A program made the translations under genes and the position numbers. Under the pieces are notes generated by a model, which worked only from the letters and a program-made list of their open reading frames with translations, was not told the DNA's origin and did not search any database. A stretch of 64,000 bases of DNA from Metellina segmentata (lineage: Eukaryota; Arthropoda; Arachnida; Araneae; Tetragnathidae), in the NCBI GenBank assembly GCA_947359465.1, contig OX375872.1:137969432-138033431 (forward strand), in the 5' to 3' direction. Shown piece by piece: positions 1-12,309 of the stretch. The stretch's first letter is position 1. Each line of letters starts with the position of its first letter.

Positions 1-1776
1 ATATAATTGATTAAATTATTTTTTGTGTTTTGTTTTGAGGGGTAGCCCCTCTGAATTAACATTGGAGATGAAAAATCCTTAGAAAACTTGAATTAAAAAT
101 ATCTTTATTATACATATTTTTTGAAAAATTTAACTCATGGTTTTATTTTGACAACTATACAGAACCTCAGATATTAAAAGAAAATCTATTTTCTAACAAT
201 GTAACTAGTTTAAGGGTTTCCAAGTTTTAAGATGAAACAAGAAATACACAGCACATAGCCATCTCTTTATTAATCTACCATTATGCCTTGCCTCAAGTTA
301 GTCTTACAATGTACTGCACATGGACATGGTTGCTTCCCTTGTATGAACATATCTATAGGCGCATTTTATCAGTTATTTTGACAAGTAAAATTTACTTCCT
401 TTCTGATCTTCGTCATTAATTTGGAAAGGGTTAACCACTGAACATTGTCATACGCCTTATTAGGAGCAATTAGCTTTAAATAGGTAGATTTTTCTGGTAC
501 TGGGCTTGCTTGGATCAATTACACTAAGCACAAGACAGATAACAAAATAATTATTATAACATTTTTAATTTAACAAACTATGCAATCACAATCTAACACA
601 AGATAAAATTTCCATTTCAATAAAATTAATTTTCTATAAGTATCATATATCATTAGAAGCAGCAAAATTAAATAAAATCAGACGATGAAAACTTGCAGAA
701 CATAAAATCAAACGTGATGGGCAAAACCAATGCCATTTAGAAAGTTAAAAATTTTGTGGATGGGGATATCCCCAGTAATGTCATCCAATAGAAAGGTATA
801 TGAATTAGAATGAGTAAAACATTGAAGGATTAAAAGGATAGAATGAGTAAAACATTTGATATAACAGTGCTCAAATTTCAATATTCAATGTTAAAGGACA
901 TACACAATGATTACATACAGGCTGAACTTCGCTAAGAAGGAAACGTCTATGTGTACTTTGTACATGTCCAATACATAATTGAGTGATAATCACATCTTAT
1001 TTTCTTGATGACATGGTGGTCTAATGACAAATAAATGGTCCAAAAAACTATAAATGATGATTTCTTGGTCTCAATCTCTGTCACTTTTTCAATATGCATT
1101 AATAAAAGTTTTAAAATTGTGATAGTGATAGTATGATTACTGACACTACAATTAGCTTTAGAAACAGAGAGCTTTTTCATAATGATGATTGTTGCCGAAT
1201 AAAAGCTCAAATACAATTACATAGTTGTGAAAAATAAAATTTAATAAGGGATGACAAAACTTTTCTCTTTAAAATTCTAGTAATTAAAAGTCTTACGAGG
1301 AGATGAGTGGGAACAGTTTAAAACGTCCTCTCCACCAGCAAATGTCGCCATTTTCACAGGTTTTAAATATCTGAAATTGAAATAAAAGAGCATTTTATTT
1401 ATTTTAATTTGTTTCAAAACTTAATATACCAACTTTAATGGGGGTAGGGAGCAAAAATTGTGTAATTCATCTCCATGTAAATAGGGATTTTGTGTTCCCT
1501 ACCTCCTTTACAAATTTGTACATACAGAAAGCTTTATGAAACACCACATATTTAAATTTACTATAAAAGCACTGAAATATTCACATACGTTAACAAAATT
1601 TAAGTGTCATATAACAAATGAAGTTGAAGAGCACAAGTTCAGAAAAATCCTATGCAATGAATTGCTATTCTAAATGCAGACACTGGATATTCACAAGTAT
1701 TAAGAAAAGTGCATCACCCATTTAAATTGCAATTGACATCTAATTAAACTACATCAAAGCACATGTTGACAGATTA
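1..1776. other. AT-rich flank, no gene recognised
   Basis: No exon, RNA gene or transposon terminus could be supported. The short open frames here have no recognisable motif and no good splice sites. Confidence 0.5.
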
Positions 1777-2735
1777 TCTCTACTATTATAAAAGGAAGTG
1801 TTTGTCTGTTTTCTGTGATCAAAGTCCTGACGAATCTATGGCACTTACAGTAATGGGATTTGGCACACAGGTAGTCCAAATTTTTTGCAATTTTTGGGTT
1901 ACACAGAATTTAAAAATTCAATCTAGAACATTTAAAAATGAATTTAATTATTATATGCTTTCTCTAAAATGGCAACACCATAAAGAGATGGTAGATTCCA
2001 AATTTATTCTTTCCATTTTTACCTTTGAACGCTTTCAGCCGTAGAACAAAACAAACAAAAAGTTTAAACTGGAGTTATGTAGTTCTTTTTTCTATCTCCT
2101 AGATTGCTACAGATAGAGTAAAAATTTCACATCACATCGATACCTGAAAATATCATTTTCTTTAAATATATAATTTTTAAATTGTAACTTTTATATTTTC
2201 CCCCCATACGAATTTGACCTTAATCGTGTTCGAGAAATCAGATTCCATTTCCTTCACTTTAACAATTCCAGCCAAGAAAAGCAAAACAAATTTTAAATTT
2301 TTTTTGACTGGCATTGTTTAGTTCTTTTGTAAAATCAGGATCGTTAAAGATAGACTAAAAATTTCAATGGATTTGAAATCTGTGGAAAATTTTACACCAG
2401 ATAGATACCTTATATATTTGATTTTCATTTAATAAATAATTTTTCAATTAAATATTTATATTTTCACAAGAGATGGTGACATTATGACGATTGGATCTCT
2501 CCGCAATTCAAATTTGGCCGCATTTGATAATGAGCGTTGCCTGTGATGTTGGCTGGCGAAGCAAGCATTTTTTTTTACAAACGGGCGATGCTGTTATTCA
2601 ATGGGCTACGAATTCGCATTTGGTTGGCTTTACAAACCAAATGGGAATTCGTAGCAACCACCTGGGGTTAGCAAACAGTGGTCACACATGACCCCACGAA
2701 AAGAACTGTCACTGGCAATGCCATGTAGTGGTTAG
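1777..2735 (+). mobile_element. Non-autonomous Helitron, copy 1 (complete)
   Basis: The element begins TCTCTACTATTATAAAAGG and ends GTGGTTAG, inserted between A (1776) and T (2736), as Helitrons do. A second full copy (61362-62314) shares both ends and most of the interior. Near the 3' end of that better preserved copy a short palindrome (GCCATGTTGGC) lies about 10 bp before CTAG. The element is 959 bp and has no coding capacity, so Rep/helicase would have to come from elsewhere. A fragment of a Helitron helicase is present at about 30800-31235. Confidence 0.8.
2605..2655. repeat. Perfect-ended hairpin inside the Helitron
   Basis: An inverted repeat of about 20 bp per arm, GCTACGAATTC on one side and GAATTCGTAGC on the other, with a loop of roughly 9 bases. 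The matching region of the other copies (near 62150 and, inverted, near 53500) keeps only parts of it. Confidence 0.75.
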
Positions 2736-2828
2736 TATCAAATATGAATGAAACACATAGATGTCATATGCTATATGATGTGTATTATTGCATGATCCTC
2801 CTTACAGGCTTCCCAGTGTTTCTTACCT

Positions 2829-4105
2829 TTGAAAATAGTCGCTTTAGTTGCCTTATAAGTGAAAAATAGTAGCCAAAATAGTCTCCTCAATTATACAAAA
2901 TTAGCACTATATTAGACACATAAAGCTGCTGCAAGGCAACAACAAATGAAACCTTTACAAACAGTTAAAATAAAATGCTAATATTTCATAAAAAATACTT
3001 AATGAACTAAAATAAACAAAAACACTTAATTTCCTTATAAATAAAGAATTGATAAGAAACATACCATAAATTACATGACTGGACAGAATATATTTAATGA
3101 CAGTGCAAACTTCACAAAAGTTTCTTTCTTTCCACTTTTTGCGATCTATTGTAAAAATAATAAACGTAATTACAGATGGTTGGGTACATTTTTCACTGTG
3201 AATTTTTTTAGAAGATTTATGATTTTTTGAAACATGATCAATAAGGGGGGTATATTTTCTTTTCTGAACAACACTGTTCAGTGTACTTGCTTTTCTTTCT
3301 TGCTCTCTCTCTTTTTGATGAATTTGTTCAGCTGTATAAAGCATTCCTTGAGCAATGCGCATTTGAATGGGGACTTGCTTTTCTATAGCTTTTTTTTAAG
3401 TGGTCATTCCCTTCCTTTAATAACGAATCGGCTGAAGACTGCATCTCCTTTTGCTCTTGGGAGAGAGCTTTTACTCTAGATTCCATATTTGAAATTGTTT
3501 CTTTTCTCTCATGTAATTCTTTTTCTAACAATTCTAGTTTTCTTCTTTCTCTCTATCTTTTTTTGTTTTCTGTAACTATAATTTCTTTTGCTACTCCAAA
3601 AACTTGAAGTAGGATTTAGAAGTGTTTGCCATACTCAAAAGCTTTTTGGTTATCGACACCTTCGAAACATTCTCAAATTCCTTTATTCCATCTGGCATTT
3701 AACATTTTATCAGATTTTAACTTCTCTTCTGAGAGGATACGTTGTGAAATCGAGAATCCTCTCTCAACGTCACTATTACCATGACTGAGAATAAGACAAG
3801 CTTTTTCAGAAGTGATGTTACATTTGGATATTTTTTTTCACCAGTTGCAATTATTTCTTTAGTTATGCTTCTCCAAATGTGGTCAATTCTAACGTGTTTT
3901 ACATCTTTGGGAGATACAAAGTCAGTTTGCAAAAGAAGCCACACATCTCTTACTTTTATTTCATCGACATCAAGAAATGATAGGGCTCTTGCAATATTGC
4001 ATGCATACTTTACACTCCTTTCTTTAGAAACTTCAACTGGTTGTAAATATTGAAACTTTTAGAGGTGTTTTCCACTATGCAATGAAGCTTTTTTTTAAAG
4101 ATAGT
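2829..4105 (-). pseudogene. C-terminal part of an old hAT-like transposase gene
   Basis: Several minus-strand frames read as one decayed protein. A segment around 3944-3720 (DVWLLLQTDFVSPKDVKHVR and onward) leads to a Ser/His/Asn-poor stretch resembling the end of hAT-derived proteins, then a Lys/Glu-rich coiled-coil-like segment (about 3530-3300, with KEREQERKAS). Frameshifts and stops break it throughout. It continues on the other side of the 4106-9521 hAT, at 9522-10290, so the younger element split it. The family assignment is by general resemblance only. A 25-bp exact direct repeat (2829-2853 and 10243-10267) bounds the two halves. Confidence 0.5.
4098..4105. repeat. 8-bp target site duplication of hAT (left)
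   Basis: AAGATAGT directly precedes the element and recurs at 9522-9529 directly after it. An 8-bp duplication is diagnostic for hAT. Confidence 0.92.
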
Positions 4106-4509
4106 CAGGGCCGATCCTAGTGTGTTGGCCGTCCGCGTGCAAAGACCTAATGTGCCGCCCCTCTAGAGAATTTTTTATATTTTGACTAATACTTAACGTT
4201 GACCTTATAAACTCATCTACCTGTACAAGAGTAAAACATTAATAAAAATGCAAATAAAATTTGAAATGCAAAACTTTATTTTTTGGCCAGCTAATAGGTT
4301 TATAATAGCGGCAAAATACTTAAAAAAATAATAAACAAACAAAAATATTACCTTTGAAATAAAAATAGACATTTTATAATTATTAATGCAAAACAACAGT
4401 ATGTACTCAGAAAATATAATCTAATAAGAAAAAGTACTAAAGCATAAATCTCGTGAAACGAAAAGTATATAAATCAGGCCTTCTAGAAAGACTACCTAAT
4501 AATTAACTA

Positions 4510-5435
4510 TAAAATAACTTTTCTGAGAAGCAAATTTGTCAATTATATTCGGTGAAATCAATTTTTTCAGAGATTTCGGATTCAATAGAGATAGAGTGGC
4601 CAAATCTGAAAGCCTTTCTTGTGTCATGTTATTTCAAAAGTAATTTTTAATAATTTTTAATTTACTGGAACATTTTTCACCTGAAGCCACAGAAACAGGT
4701 AAGGTTAAACAAATTCTTATTGCTAGAGCAAAATTTGGAAAACAGGGAATGAGATAATTTTTGAATATAATTTATAATATCTCAATTGGCTGTTTTTTAC
4801 CTGGAAAAATATGTTTGAATGAAGTTATTTCATTAAAGAGTTGTATACCATCTATATCTTTCACAAAACCTTCCTTCTTCCTGTACCTGTAACTTAATAT
4901 CTAAGACCATGCATGCTTTCATGAGATCATCATTAGAAATGTTTTGAAACTCATACAGAAAGCAGAATATTGAATGGCACTCAGATAATAAGGTAAATCT
5001 TTCATTTACCAAATTGATCGCGTGATTAAGAATTGCAAAATAGAAAGCAATCTTGATTTGCTGGAAGGGATTTGAAACTGGTTCATCACTGCCCTCGTAA
5101 TCAAATAAACAGACCTTTTTCCTGAGCTTCGAGATGGAAAATTCGGGATCAATACCTAAATCTCTAGCAATTGTTGTTGCTGAATCGACAAATATTTTAA
5201 AATTATCGTCAGATCTTGGGAAACTAAATATGTTTTTAAGATTATCTAAGCCTTCAATGCATTCCGCAATGCTTAATTTAGGATTTTGAAGCATTTTACT
5301 CAATACATTAATTCTTGATAATAAATCATGCCAAATTAAAATTGAACACAAAAATTTTAATGTTTCAAGACTTTTTTAATTATTGATTCAGGACCCATTT
5401 TTGTTTTTGTGACTCTGGTGGTATCTTCAATTAAG
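4510..5435 (-). pseudogene. hAT transposase, C-terminal half with hATC dimerisation domain
   Basis: The frame 5351-4833 carries FLCSILIWHDLLSRINVLSK, typical of the helical region of DUF4371/ZMYM1-like transposases. The hATC dimerisation block lies at about 4750-4520 (FPNFALAIRICLTLPVSVAS, then GEKCSSKLKIIKNYF and MTQERLSDLA). Stops and frameshifts interrupt it. The reading continues upstream at 8229-9300 once the inserted palindromic element is discounted, so this hAT was whole in this region before that insertion. It would have cut and pasted DNA in the nucleus; it is now dead. Confidence 0.85.
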
Positions 5436-6051
5436 GGGTCATTCTACACCAAATCAACCAATGGTCAAAACATGTCTTCAGATCTTTATGATTTTTTTAC
5501 ATCATATAGTATTAGCTTAGTAGATAAAAAATACAAAGTTTTAATTTTTTTGGACCTTTCGTTTATGAGTTATAAATTTTTGAAAAATTCCAAAACACCA
5601 GTTTTTAGGAACATTTTGATATATTTAAAAGCACGTAAGTCAAAAACCGTTTGTCCTAGAAAGCTCAAATTTGTACCATTCTCTTTAGATTTACAAGAGC
5701 TTTAATTTGGTATGTAGCTTGGGTGTACCACATCAATTTTTTATATATTTTTTTTTATAAAAAAACAAAAATCGGAATTTTTAATTTTGATGAAAGAAAT
5801 GTATTTTATACTATACCTCAATAGTAAGATGTGTACAAAGTTTCATGATGGTATTCCAATGGTGTCATATTAAAATAATTTTTTATCTGAATCAAGACGT
5901 GTGAAAATTCGTTACTTGTTACCCTAGATAGAAAATTTTTTTAAAGTTAGATACCCTAGATAAAATTTCATTTCCCCTATTTTATTTAAACAACAAATTC
6001 AACTTACTTAACATTCAAGGAATATATTTTTTCTTCTTTTAGCACTTGAAA

Positions 6052-6576
6052 TTAGTAAAGGCGAGTTCTCTTTTTTTGCCAAAACTTGAGCTGCTTCGGC
6101 CATCTCATCTGCTGGAACTTGGTAGGTTCTACCTGTTGCAGTGGTTGGATGTCATGTGCACAAAATATTGCTCCTGGCAGTGCTAAGGTATCTGCTCTCC
6201 TAGGATTTGTGAATGATAGCAATGGTCTTTTTGGGTGAAGAAAGGACACAAGAATTTCCTTTTCAACATCGTCTTTTGAGTTAACATGCGCCAACCATCA
6301 CTCTTTATCGTCAGCCCAAGCGACAAAACCCACAATTTCTTCAAATGGAATGTCATAATCACCAGTGCTGATTTGTACCCTATGTGTTTCTGAGACATCA
6401 GAAAATGAGTAGATTTTGGTTTTGACCCTATTTAGATCTAGAGGAATGAAGGCATGAAATTTATGGGTCCCTGAGACTGCCACAGCATTTTCAAAGAATG
6501 GTTTTAGAATCTTTTCTTTATTTCTATACTCTTCATCGGTTACATAAAAAAATGTGATGGATGGCAAATATTTCAC
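6052..6576 (-). pseudogene. Left-arm copy of palindromic-element gene (unknown family)
   Basis: The upstream reading 6576-6298 includes TFFYVTDEEY, FHAFIPLDLNRVKTK and PFEEIVGFVAWADDKE, then a TGA. The same frame goes on with WLAHVNSKDDVEKEILVSFL and ends ...KKRTRLY at 6052. The protein resembles transposon-borne arthropod proteins with a small WW.G / F.HP / W..P-type module, seen here as VSFLHP and the later TGRTY. I do not know its function. The TGA replaces an expected Trp and occurs at the same place in the right arm. Confidence 0.6.
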
Positions 6577-7062
6577 ACCCCACCGAAAAAGCTGAAAAAG
6601 TGTTAGAATTTGGTTTTGTAATGAATTCTGGAGGCTGGCTTAATCAGCAAGCCATTTTACCATACCCACAACTCCATCACAAATTCCCGTCCCATGTTAT
6701 ATGGCATAAAAGTTCCACAGCCTCAAGTCCATCAAAGTCCTCTTTGTGATAGCAAAGGTTCAGAAAATTCTTATGAATTTTGCACTGCTCAGCTGAACCT
6801 TCTGCAAAATAGTACAGCTTTTTCAAATATATAACGATTTGGCAAATAATTTCTCAGACACGATTAACTATCTGGACTTTAAACTTTTCTGAAAAGCATG
6901 AACTACGACAGTATGTGTGTTGACACCAAATTTGTAAATGAGAAGGGAGTATGTGATGAAGTAGGGTAAGAACAGTAACAAGGCTTGCCGCCAAAGCCAG
7001 CCTCCAAAATCCATTAGAAAAGCAAATTCTAACACTTTTTCAGCAGGGTGTGAAAAATTTGT

Positions 7063-7569
7063 TATGACATTTTTTTATGTAACAGATGAAGAGTATATAA
7101 ATGAAGAAAAGATTATAAAACCATGCTTTGAAAAAGCTGTGGCTGTCTCAGGGACCATAAATTTCATGCCTTCATTCCTCTAGATCTAAATAGGGTCAAA
7201 ACCAAAATCTACTCATTTTCTGATGACTCAGAAACACATAGGGTACAAATCAGCCCTGGTGATGATGACATTCCATTTGAAGAAATTGTGGGTTTTGTCG
7301 CTTGGGCTGACGATAAAGAGTGATGGTTGGCGCATGTTGACTCAAAAGACTATGTTGAAAAGGAAATTCTTGTGTCCTTTCTTCACCCAAAAAGACCATT
7401 GCTATCATTCACAAATCCTAGAAGAGCAGATACCTTAGCACGGCCAGTGAGCAATATTTTGTGCACATGACATCCAACCACTGCAACAGGTAGAACCTAC
7501 CAAGTTCCAGCAGATGAGATGGCCGAAGCAGCACAAGTTTTGGCAAAGAAGAGAACTCGCCTTTACTAA
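7063..7569 (+). pseudogene. Right-arm copy of palindromic-element gene (unknown family)
   Basis: The plus-strand counterpart of 6576-6052, starting MTFFYVTDEEY at 7063 and ending KKRTRLY at 7569. One base is missing near 7158 relative to the left arm, which shifts the frame before HKFHAFIPLDL. The TGA after ADDKE (7321-7323) is shared with the left arm. The C-terminal part (TGRTYQVPADEMAEAAQVLA) is intact in sense but in a frame broken from the start. The two arms differ by scattered substitutions, so this is not a recent assembly duplication. Confidence 0.6.
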
Positions 7570-8228
7570 TTTCAAGTGCTAAAAGAAGAAAAAATATGTT
7601 CCTTGAATGTTAAGTAAGTTGAATTTGTTGTTTAAATAAAATAGGGTAAATTAAATTTTATCTAGGGTATCTAACTTTTAAAAAAAAAACTTTATCTATG
7701 GTAACAAGTAACGAATTAAGAGAATTTTCACACGTCTTGATTCAGATAAAAAATTATTTTAATATACCATTGGAATACCATCATGAAACTTTGTACACAT
7801 CTTACTATTGAGGTTTAGTATAAAATATATTTCTTTCATCAAAATTAAAAATTCCAATTTTTGTTTTTTTATAAAAAAAATTTTTTTAGTTAAAAAAATA
7901 TATATAAAAAATTGATATGGTACACCCACGCTATATGTCAAATTAAAGCACTTGTAAATCTAAAGGGAATGGTACAAATTTGAGCTGTCTAGGACAAACG
8001 GTTTTTGAGTTACGTGCTTTTAAATATATCAAAATGTTCCTAAAAACGGGTGTTTTTTAATTTTTCAAAAATTTATAACTCAAAAACAAAAGGTCCAAAA
8101 AAATTAAAAATTGGAATTTGTGGTCATATTGATGAGTAGAACACAATCACTAAATATGATACATTTTAAAAACCTCAAGGTTTAAAATAATTTTTTTATT
8201 GGTTGATTTGATATGGAATGACCCTAAG

Positions 8229-9300
8229 ACATTTAATGCAGTAATAATGTTTTTTAGGACTTGTTGTAGAGGTCTAATAGCATTGATATGACTTTCCCAC
8301 CTTGTTTCACTTAACGGTTTTAAAGTTAGACTTTTCAATTGTTTTTTTAGTAAATCCCATAGATATGGGAACGCAGAAAAATAATTATATACCTTTTGCA
8401 CCATATAAAAAACCAGAAATTTTACCACTGGAGCTGGCAGCGTCATTAACGACGAGATTTAATCTATGAGCCGCACATGGCACGTATAATGCTCTAGGAT
8501 TGATATTGAGAATCCGTTTCTGAAGTCCTATATTTCCCCCCTTCATGCTCGATACATTGTCGTAACCATGACACCGTATATCTTTAACTTCGAGCTGCAG
8601 ACTAGGTAATAGCTTCTCTAATGAAAATTGCACAGACCTTCTCCAGTAGTATTAGTTACTGGAAAAAATCCTAGAAAAATTCTAAAATATCTACCTTACC
8701 ATTAGTAGTGTTCACACATCTAATTACAAACGTTATCTGTACTGTGTGGCTAGTATCTGGTGTAGAGTCGAGAATTACAGTGTAATATTTGGCTTTTTTG
8801 ACAATGCGTGTTATCTCATTACGAATAGATTAGGCTAAAATATTAATTATTTCATTTTGAAAATGCTGCCCTAAGTAGTGTGGAATACGTGTTTTGTTAT
8901 CTTTGTATTTACTGACATTATTAAGTTGTTCTGAAATAACTGGATCAAATTTGGCCAACATGTCCACTGACTTTAAAAAATTAACATTATCTCTATGATA
9001 CAACTTCGTACTAGTTCCTCTGAATGCCAAATTTTGACTGGCTAAAAATTGTACTACAGCAATTATTCTTTCGATGATGGCGCGCCATCGCCTTTTCTCT
9101 CAATTGTAAACATTTTGTTGTTCCGCGTCAATAGTACAATTTTTTTCAAGCCTCGTCTTTATTTCGCACCACGAAAATATGCCCCTTGGTTATTTTTTAG
9201 ATAGAAATTTAAAATTTGGTGTCCTTTTCTATGCCGTATTGCCGGCTCTGCCACGAATTTTGCTATCAAATGAAGAATGTGTGTAAAGAGTAGACATTAT
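8229..9300 (-). pseudogene. hAT transposase, N-terminal half with DUF4371/DDE core
   Basis: Minus-strand pieces in order: 9030-8830 (FRGTSTKLYHRDNVNFLKSV, MLAKFDPVISEQL, GQHFQNEIINILA), then YYTVILDSTPDTSHTVQITF around 8800-8730 with the first catalytic Asp, then 8633-8385 (IRCHGYDNVSSMKGGNIGLQ and ALYVPCAAHRLNLVVNDAA) with the second Asp region, then 8380-8229 ending ALNVL at the insertion point. Order and motifs match ZMYM1-like hAT transposases. Several stops make it non-functional. Confidence 0.85.
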
Positions 9301-9521
9301 TGGACAATGGACCAACACACTGTGCACTAACATTCTATATTTCTTAAACTATGCTATGCTATCGGAAAATCGGGACTTATTTTGATTTTTCAATAACTAT
9401 TTAAAATTCAGCATATTTATTTGACTTATTATAAGTTCTAAAAAATTTTGCTTAATTGATAGAACTATACGAGGCCTGTGGCCGCCCGCGTGCGGTGCAC
9501 GCGCTGCAAGGATCGGCCCTG

Positions 9522-10290
9522 AAGATAGTTAAATGCTGCTAAAACAGTGTGCATGCATTTTATGTTCACATAAAATGTGATCAGAACTTTTTAGATCAAC
9601 GATCAAGTCCCTGATTTTTTGCCCACAGTACACCTTTGCATAGGCAACAATTGCTCAGTAGAAATAACTTTATTCACATTTGTATCCTTCTTACAAATTC
9701 TGCAAAGTTTTCTACAAGTTTTATCAGTAATACCCTCAATTCGGCAATGCTGATGTTTAGAAAAAACTTCAGAAAAGGTTCAAATAGCTCAGCCCTTTGA
9801 ATTACAAATTTTAACTTAATTTTAGTGTCTGCATATTTTAAATATCTTGAAATTCTTTTGTATTTCTCAGACTGTATCAGTGTTGGCTGTTTAGATGGAA
9901 TGAAGTCCAAAAAGTAATCAACAATTGCAGGCCATTGAGCTAATAGCCTTTCGATAGCTGGTCACATTGTCAACCAACGTTTGACGAAGCTTTTGTTTTC
10001 GCATATTTTTTCTTCTTGTACCACTCTAAAATTTTCCCATCTTGAGAATTTTCCGAAGAAAGTATAAATATCTACAGTTAATTCTTTGCCCACTTCACCA
10101 CAACACAATCATCGATATTTAGGTTATTTTCCGAAAAAAAGTCGCCTTGCGATGAAAATAGTTCCAGTTTTTTGCCAAAATAGTTGCTTCTGACGATTTT
10201 CAATGTTATTTTTCTGAAAAAAGTCACCATAGTCGCCTTGCCTTGAAAATAGTCGCTTTAGTTGCCTCTGGGAGGTCTGTCCTTACATCT
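9522..10290 (-). pseudogene. N-terminal part of the older hAT-like gene split by the 4106-9521 insertion
   Basis: The frame 9910-9674 (FIPSKQPTLIQSEKYKRISR, LKYADTKIKLKFVIQRAELF) follows ERLLAQWPAIVDYF just upstream. This resembles the middle of the hAT-like proteins whose end lies at 2829-4105. The 9522-9529 TSD is part of this host sequence. Degenerate repeats of a GTCGCCTTG / AAAATAG motif fill 10140-10270. Confidence 0.5.
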
Positions 10291-12309
10291 ATGTAATTTT
10301 GTGTATGTCTAAAGGAGGCAAGCTATGTGTAGTTTATACATAACTAGCAAAAGGAACTGCAGTTTATACTGGTTTCATTATTAATGGGTACCCTGTGGTA
10401 TTGTTTAAGTTGCTCCAAACTATAAGACAACAAAGTAGTCTGTCTAAAGAACTGCTCCAGATACAATCTTCTCCTGTCTGTTGGCACAGATCTTGTGGGT
10501 CTCTAATATATCTCGTCCCATTTGCAATAGATGATGCTTGAAGAAATGTATTCAAGTTTGTCAGATTACCACACTTGATTTCTTTGAAATTGTAAAGATT
10601 TTTACTTGTCACTAAGATCTTTAGTAGTAACTACCCCTTTCTATTGCAAATATTAATGAAAAACAAAATAAATTAATTCACCCCAGTCACCCTTACTCAA
10701 AATAAACTAGCCACTTTTTTACAGTGACGACCACCTAGACTTGATGTCAGCAGTTCTTGTAGTAACAGACATCATCTAAGACAACTCTCCCTGTTATTTG
10801 GTATAAAAATGCAAGTAGGCAGCTTCTGTAATCAATTCAGCTAATTTTCTGCTCTAAGTTTGACTGTAACATGTTTAAAGATGTCATAGGTGAAAATGGT
10901 TGGGCAAATAGTGCATGCCAACTCCTACAGTAGTGCAGAATACTTATTAAGCTGTAGATACCAGTTTAATTATAGCTCTCATGTAGTAAAAAATTACCAC
11001 AGTGACAAACTAAGAAAATCCAGACTTCTATTTCAAGGAAACATAGTATATGCGGTATCCCAATAGAAAAATAATTGCCTTTGTGAGCTTAACACTAAAA
11101 TTTGAGTTAGGATCTAAACAATCACTTCATTATTAGAAATTAATTTTGCACTGTTTCACCACAACTAATGACAGTTTTAGAAATAACTACCTACTTGTTA
11201 AACTGGACTACAGGGCATTTCATGCTCAAAAACGCAGTAATGGATGTAGGATAAAAAAAATTTAATATTTTTAATTAGTCGACAAAGAAGCAGCCTTGGC
11301 CAGATCATTAGTCATTTGGTAAAATTCTAAAATAGTCGATCATGAAAAATTGATTTTTCTTAATCCTCATTTGTTGCTGTAGCTATACATCAGTTTTCCT
11401 CCTTACATGGTTTAATTTTTCAATATAACCAAAATTTCATTTGCAATTATTGGTGTATTTCACTTTTCTTTTAAAAGGGATTTTTGTTTCAATTTTAGGT
11501 AATTTGCAAGGTTCCTCAGAATTTCATTGCGTCAAACCCTGCACTTTACAATATTGGCACCAAGCAAATTACATTAAATTCAATAATTACAAATAACCTA
11601 TTGGTAATGCCACTAAAAATTCTATAGTAACTGAAGAATACTCAAGAACCAGGTTTTTAAAAAGTCAGTTGGCATATTACCACTATTTCATTGGATGGTA
11701 AAAAACATCCTGAAAACACTTATGTAAAATGCTATAAATAAAAACATTGGTTGAATAACTAAAGCTAAAATATGAGAAATTAAATATCTAGTTTAATGTA
11801 AAAGACAAAATATACTAAAATAATCCTGAACAAAGCAAAAACATTTCAATGGTCCAATACAAAGCTGTTTTTACAGATGTGCCTTAAACTCTCACAAAAT
11901 TATAACTTGCCTATTATTTTTAAAATCTTGTATGACAACCTTGAAAAAATAGCACAATTAAAAGACATGAATTGAAAATAAAAACCCAAGATTTCGTAAC
12001 ATTTGTTCATAAGGATTTTTTAACATAGCACAGTTTTATCGTCTCTAAATGTATGTAAAGATAAAATTCACCTAGTTGAGCAAATTTTTGATCCATTATT
12101 TAGTTTCATCATTTTTTCAAGGTCAAATTTTTTATTTATGTTTCAGAGAGTGCTACAAACATCCTTAGACACAATACACAACAGAAAAGACAGAGCCCAG
12201 TACAAAACATTAAGTCATCAGAATAAAACTGTACAGATAAAAAGCAATTAAAAAAAACAGGACGGTTTCTAGGCTTCTAATATGAGCGAATATTTCCAGT
12301 CAAGGTTAA
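10291..12309. other. Intergenic, nothing recognised
   Basis: AT-rich sequence without exon-like frames, transposon ends or RNA genes that I could support. A minus-strand 82-codon frame at 10364-10612 has no recognisable motif. Confidence 0.45.

Larger units (their letters stand above)
5436..8224. mobile_element. Palindromic (foldback-like) DNA element carrying the same gene in both arms
   Basis: The two ends are inverted copies: GGGTCATTCTACACCAAATC on the left, and GGGTCATTCCATATCAAATC when the right end is read inward. The arms are about 1.2 kb (5436 to about 6660, and about 6985 to 8224) around a 320-bp spacer. A TAAG flank (5432-5435 and 8225-8228) is the probable target duplication. Each arm encodes the same roughly 170-residue protein pointing outward. 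The superfamily is not recognised; a short TIR GGGTCATT with a 3-4 bp duplication does not decide it. It sits inside the hAT transposase gene and is therefore younger than that hAT. Confidence 0.8.
4106..9521 (-). mobile_element. hAT transposon (ZMYM1-like/DUF4371 type) with nested insertion
   Basis: Terminal inverted repeats CAGGGCCGATCC are flanked by the perfect 8-bp duplication AAGATAGT. The 5416-bp span includes a 2789-bp insertion (5436-8224); without it the element is about 2.6 kb, normal for an autonomous hAT. The transposase reads on the minus strand, from about 9300 to about 4510. GC-rich subterminal stretches (GGCCGCCCGCGTGCGG) stand out from the AT-rich surroundings. Confidence 0.92.

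Noticed and set aside
7321..7323. Shared TGA in both arms of the palindromic element as a possible selenocysteine codon
   Set aside because: The neighbouring sequence suggests TGG (Trp) changed to TGA, no selenocysteine insertion structure was seen, and common ancestry or gene conversion explains the sharing.
5436..8224. Palindrome as an assembly artefact
   Set aside because: The arms differ by many substitutions and an indel, and the whole is bounded by a short target duplication within an otherwise continuous hAT gene.
10364..10612. Minus-strand 82-codon frame (ends IMKPV)
   Set aside because: No motif, no splice support, and no relation to a neighbour could be shown.
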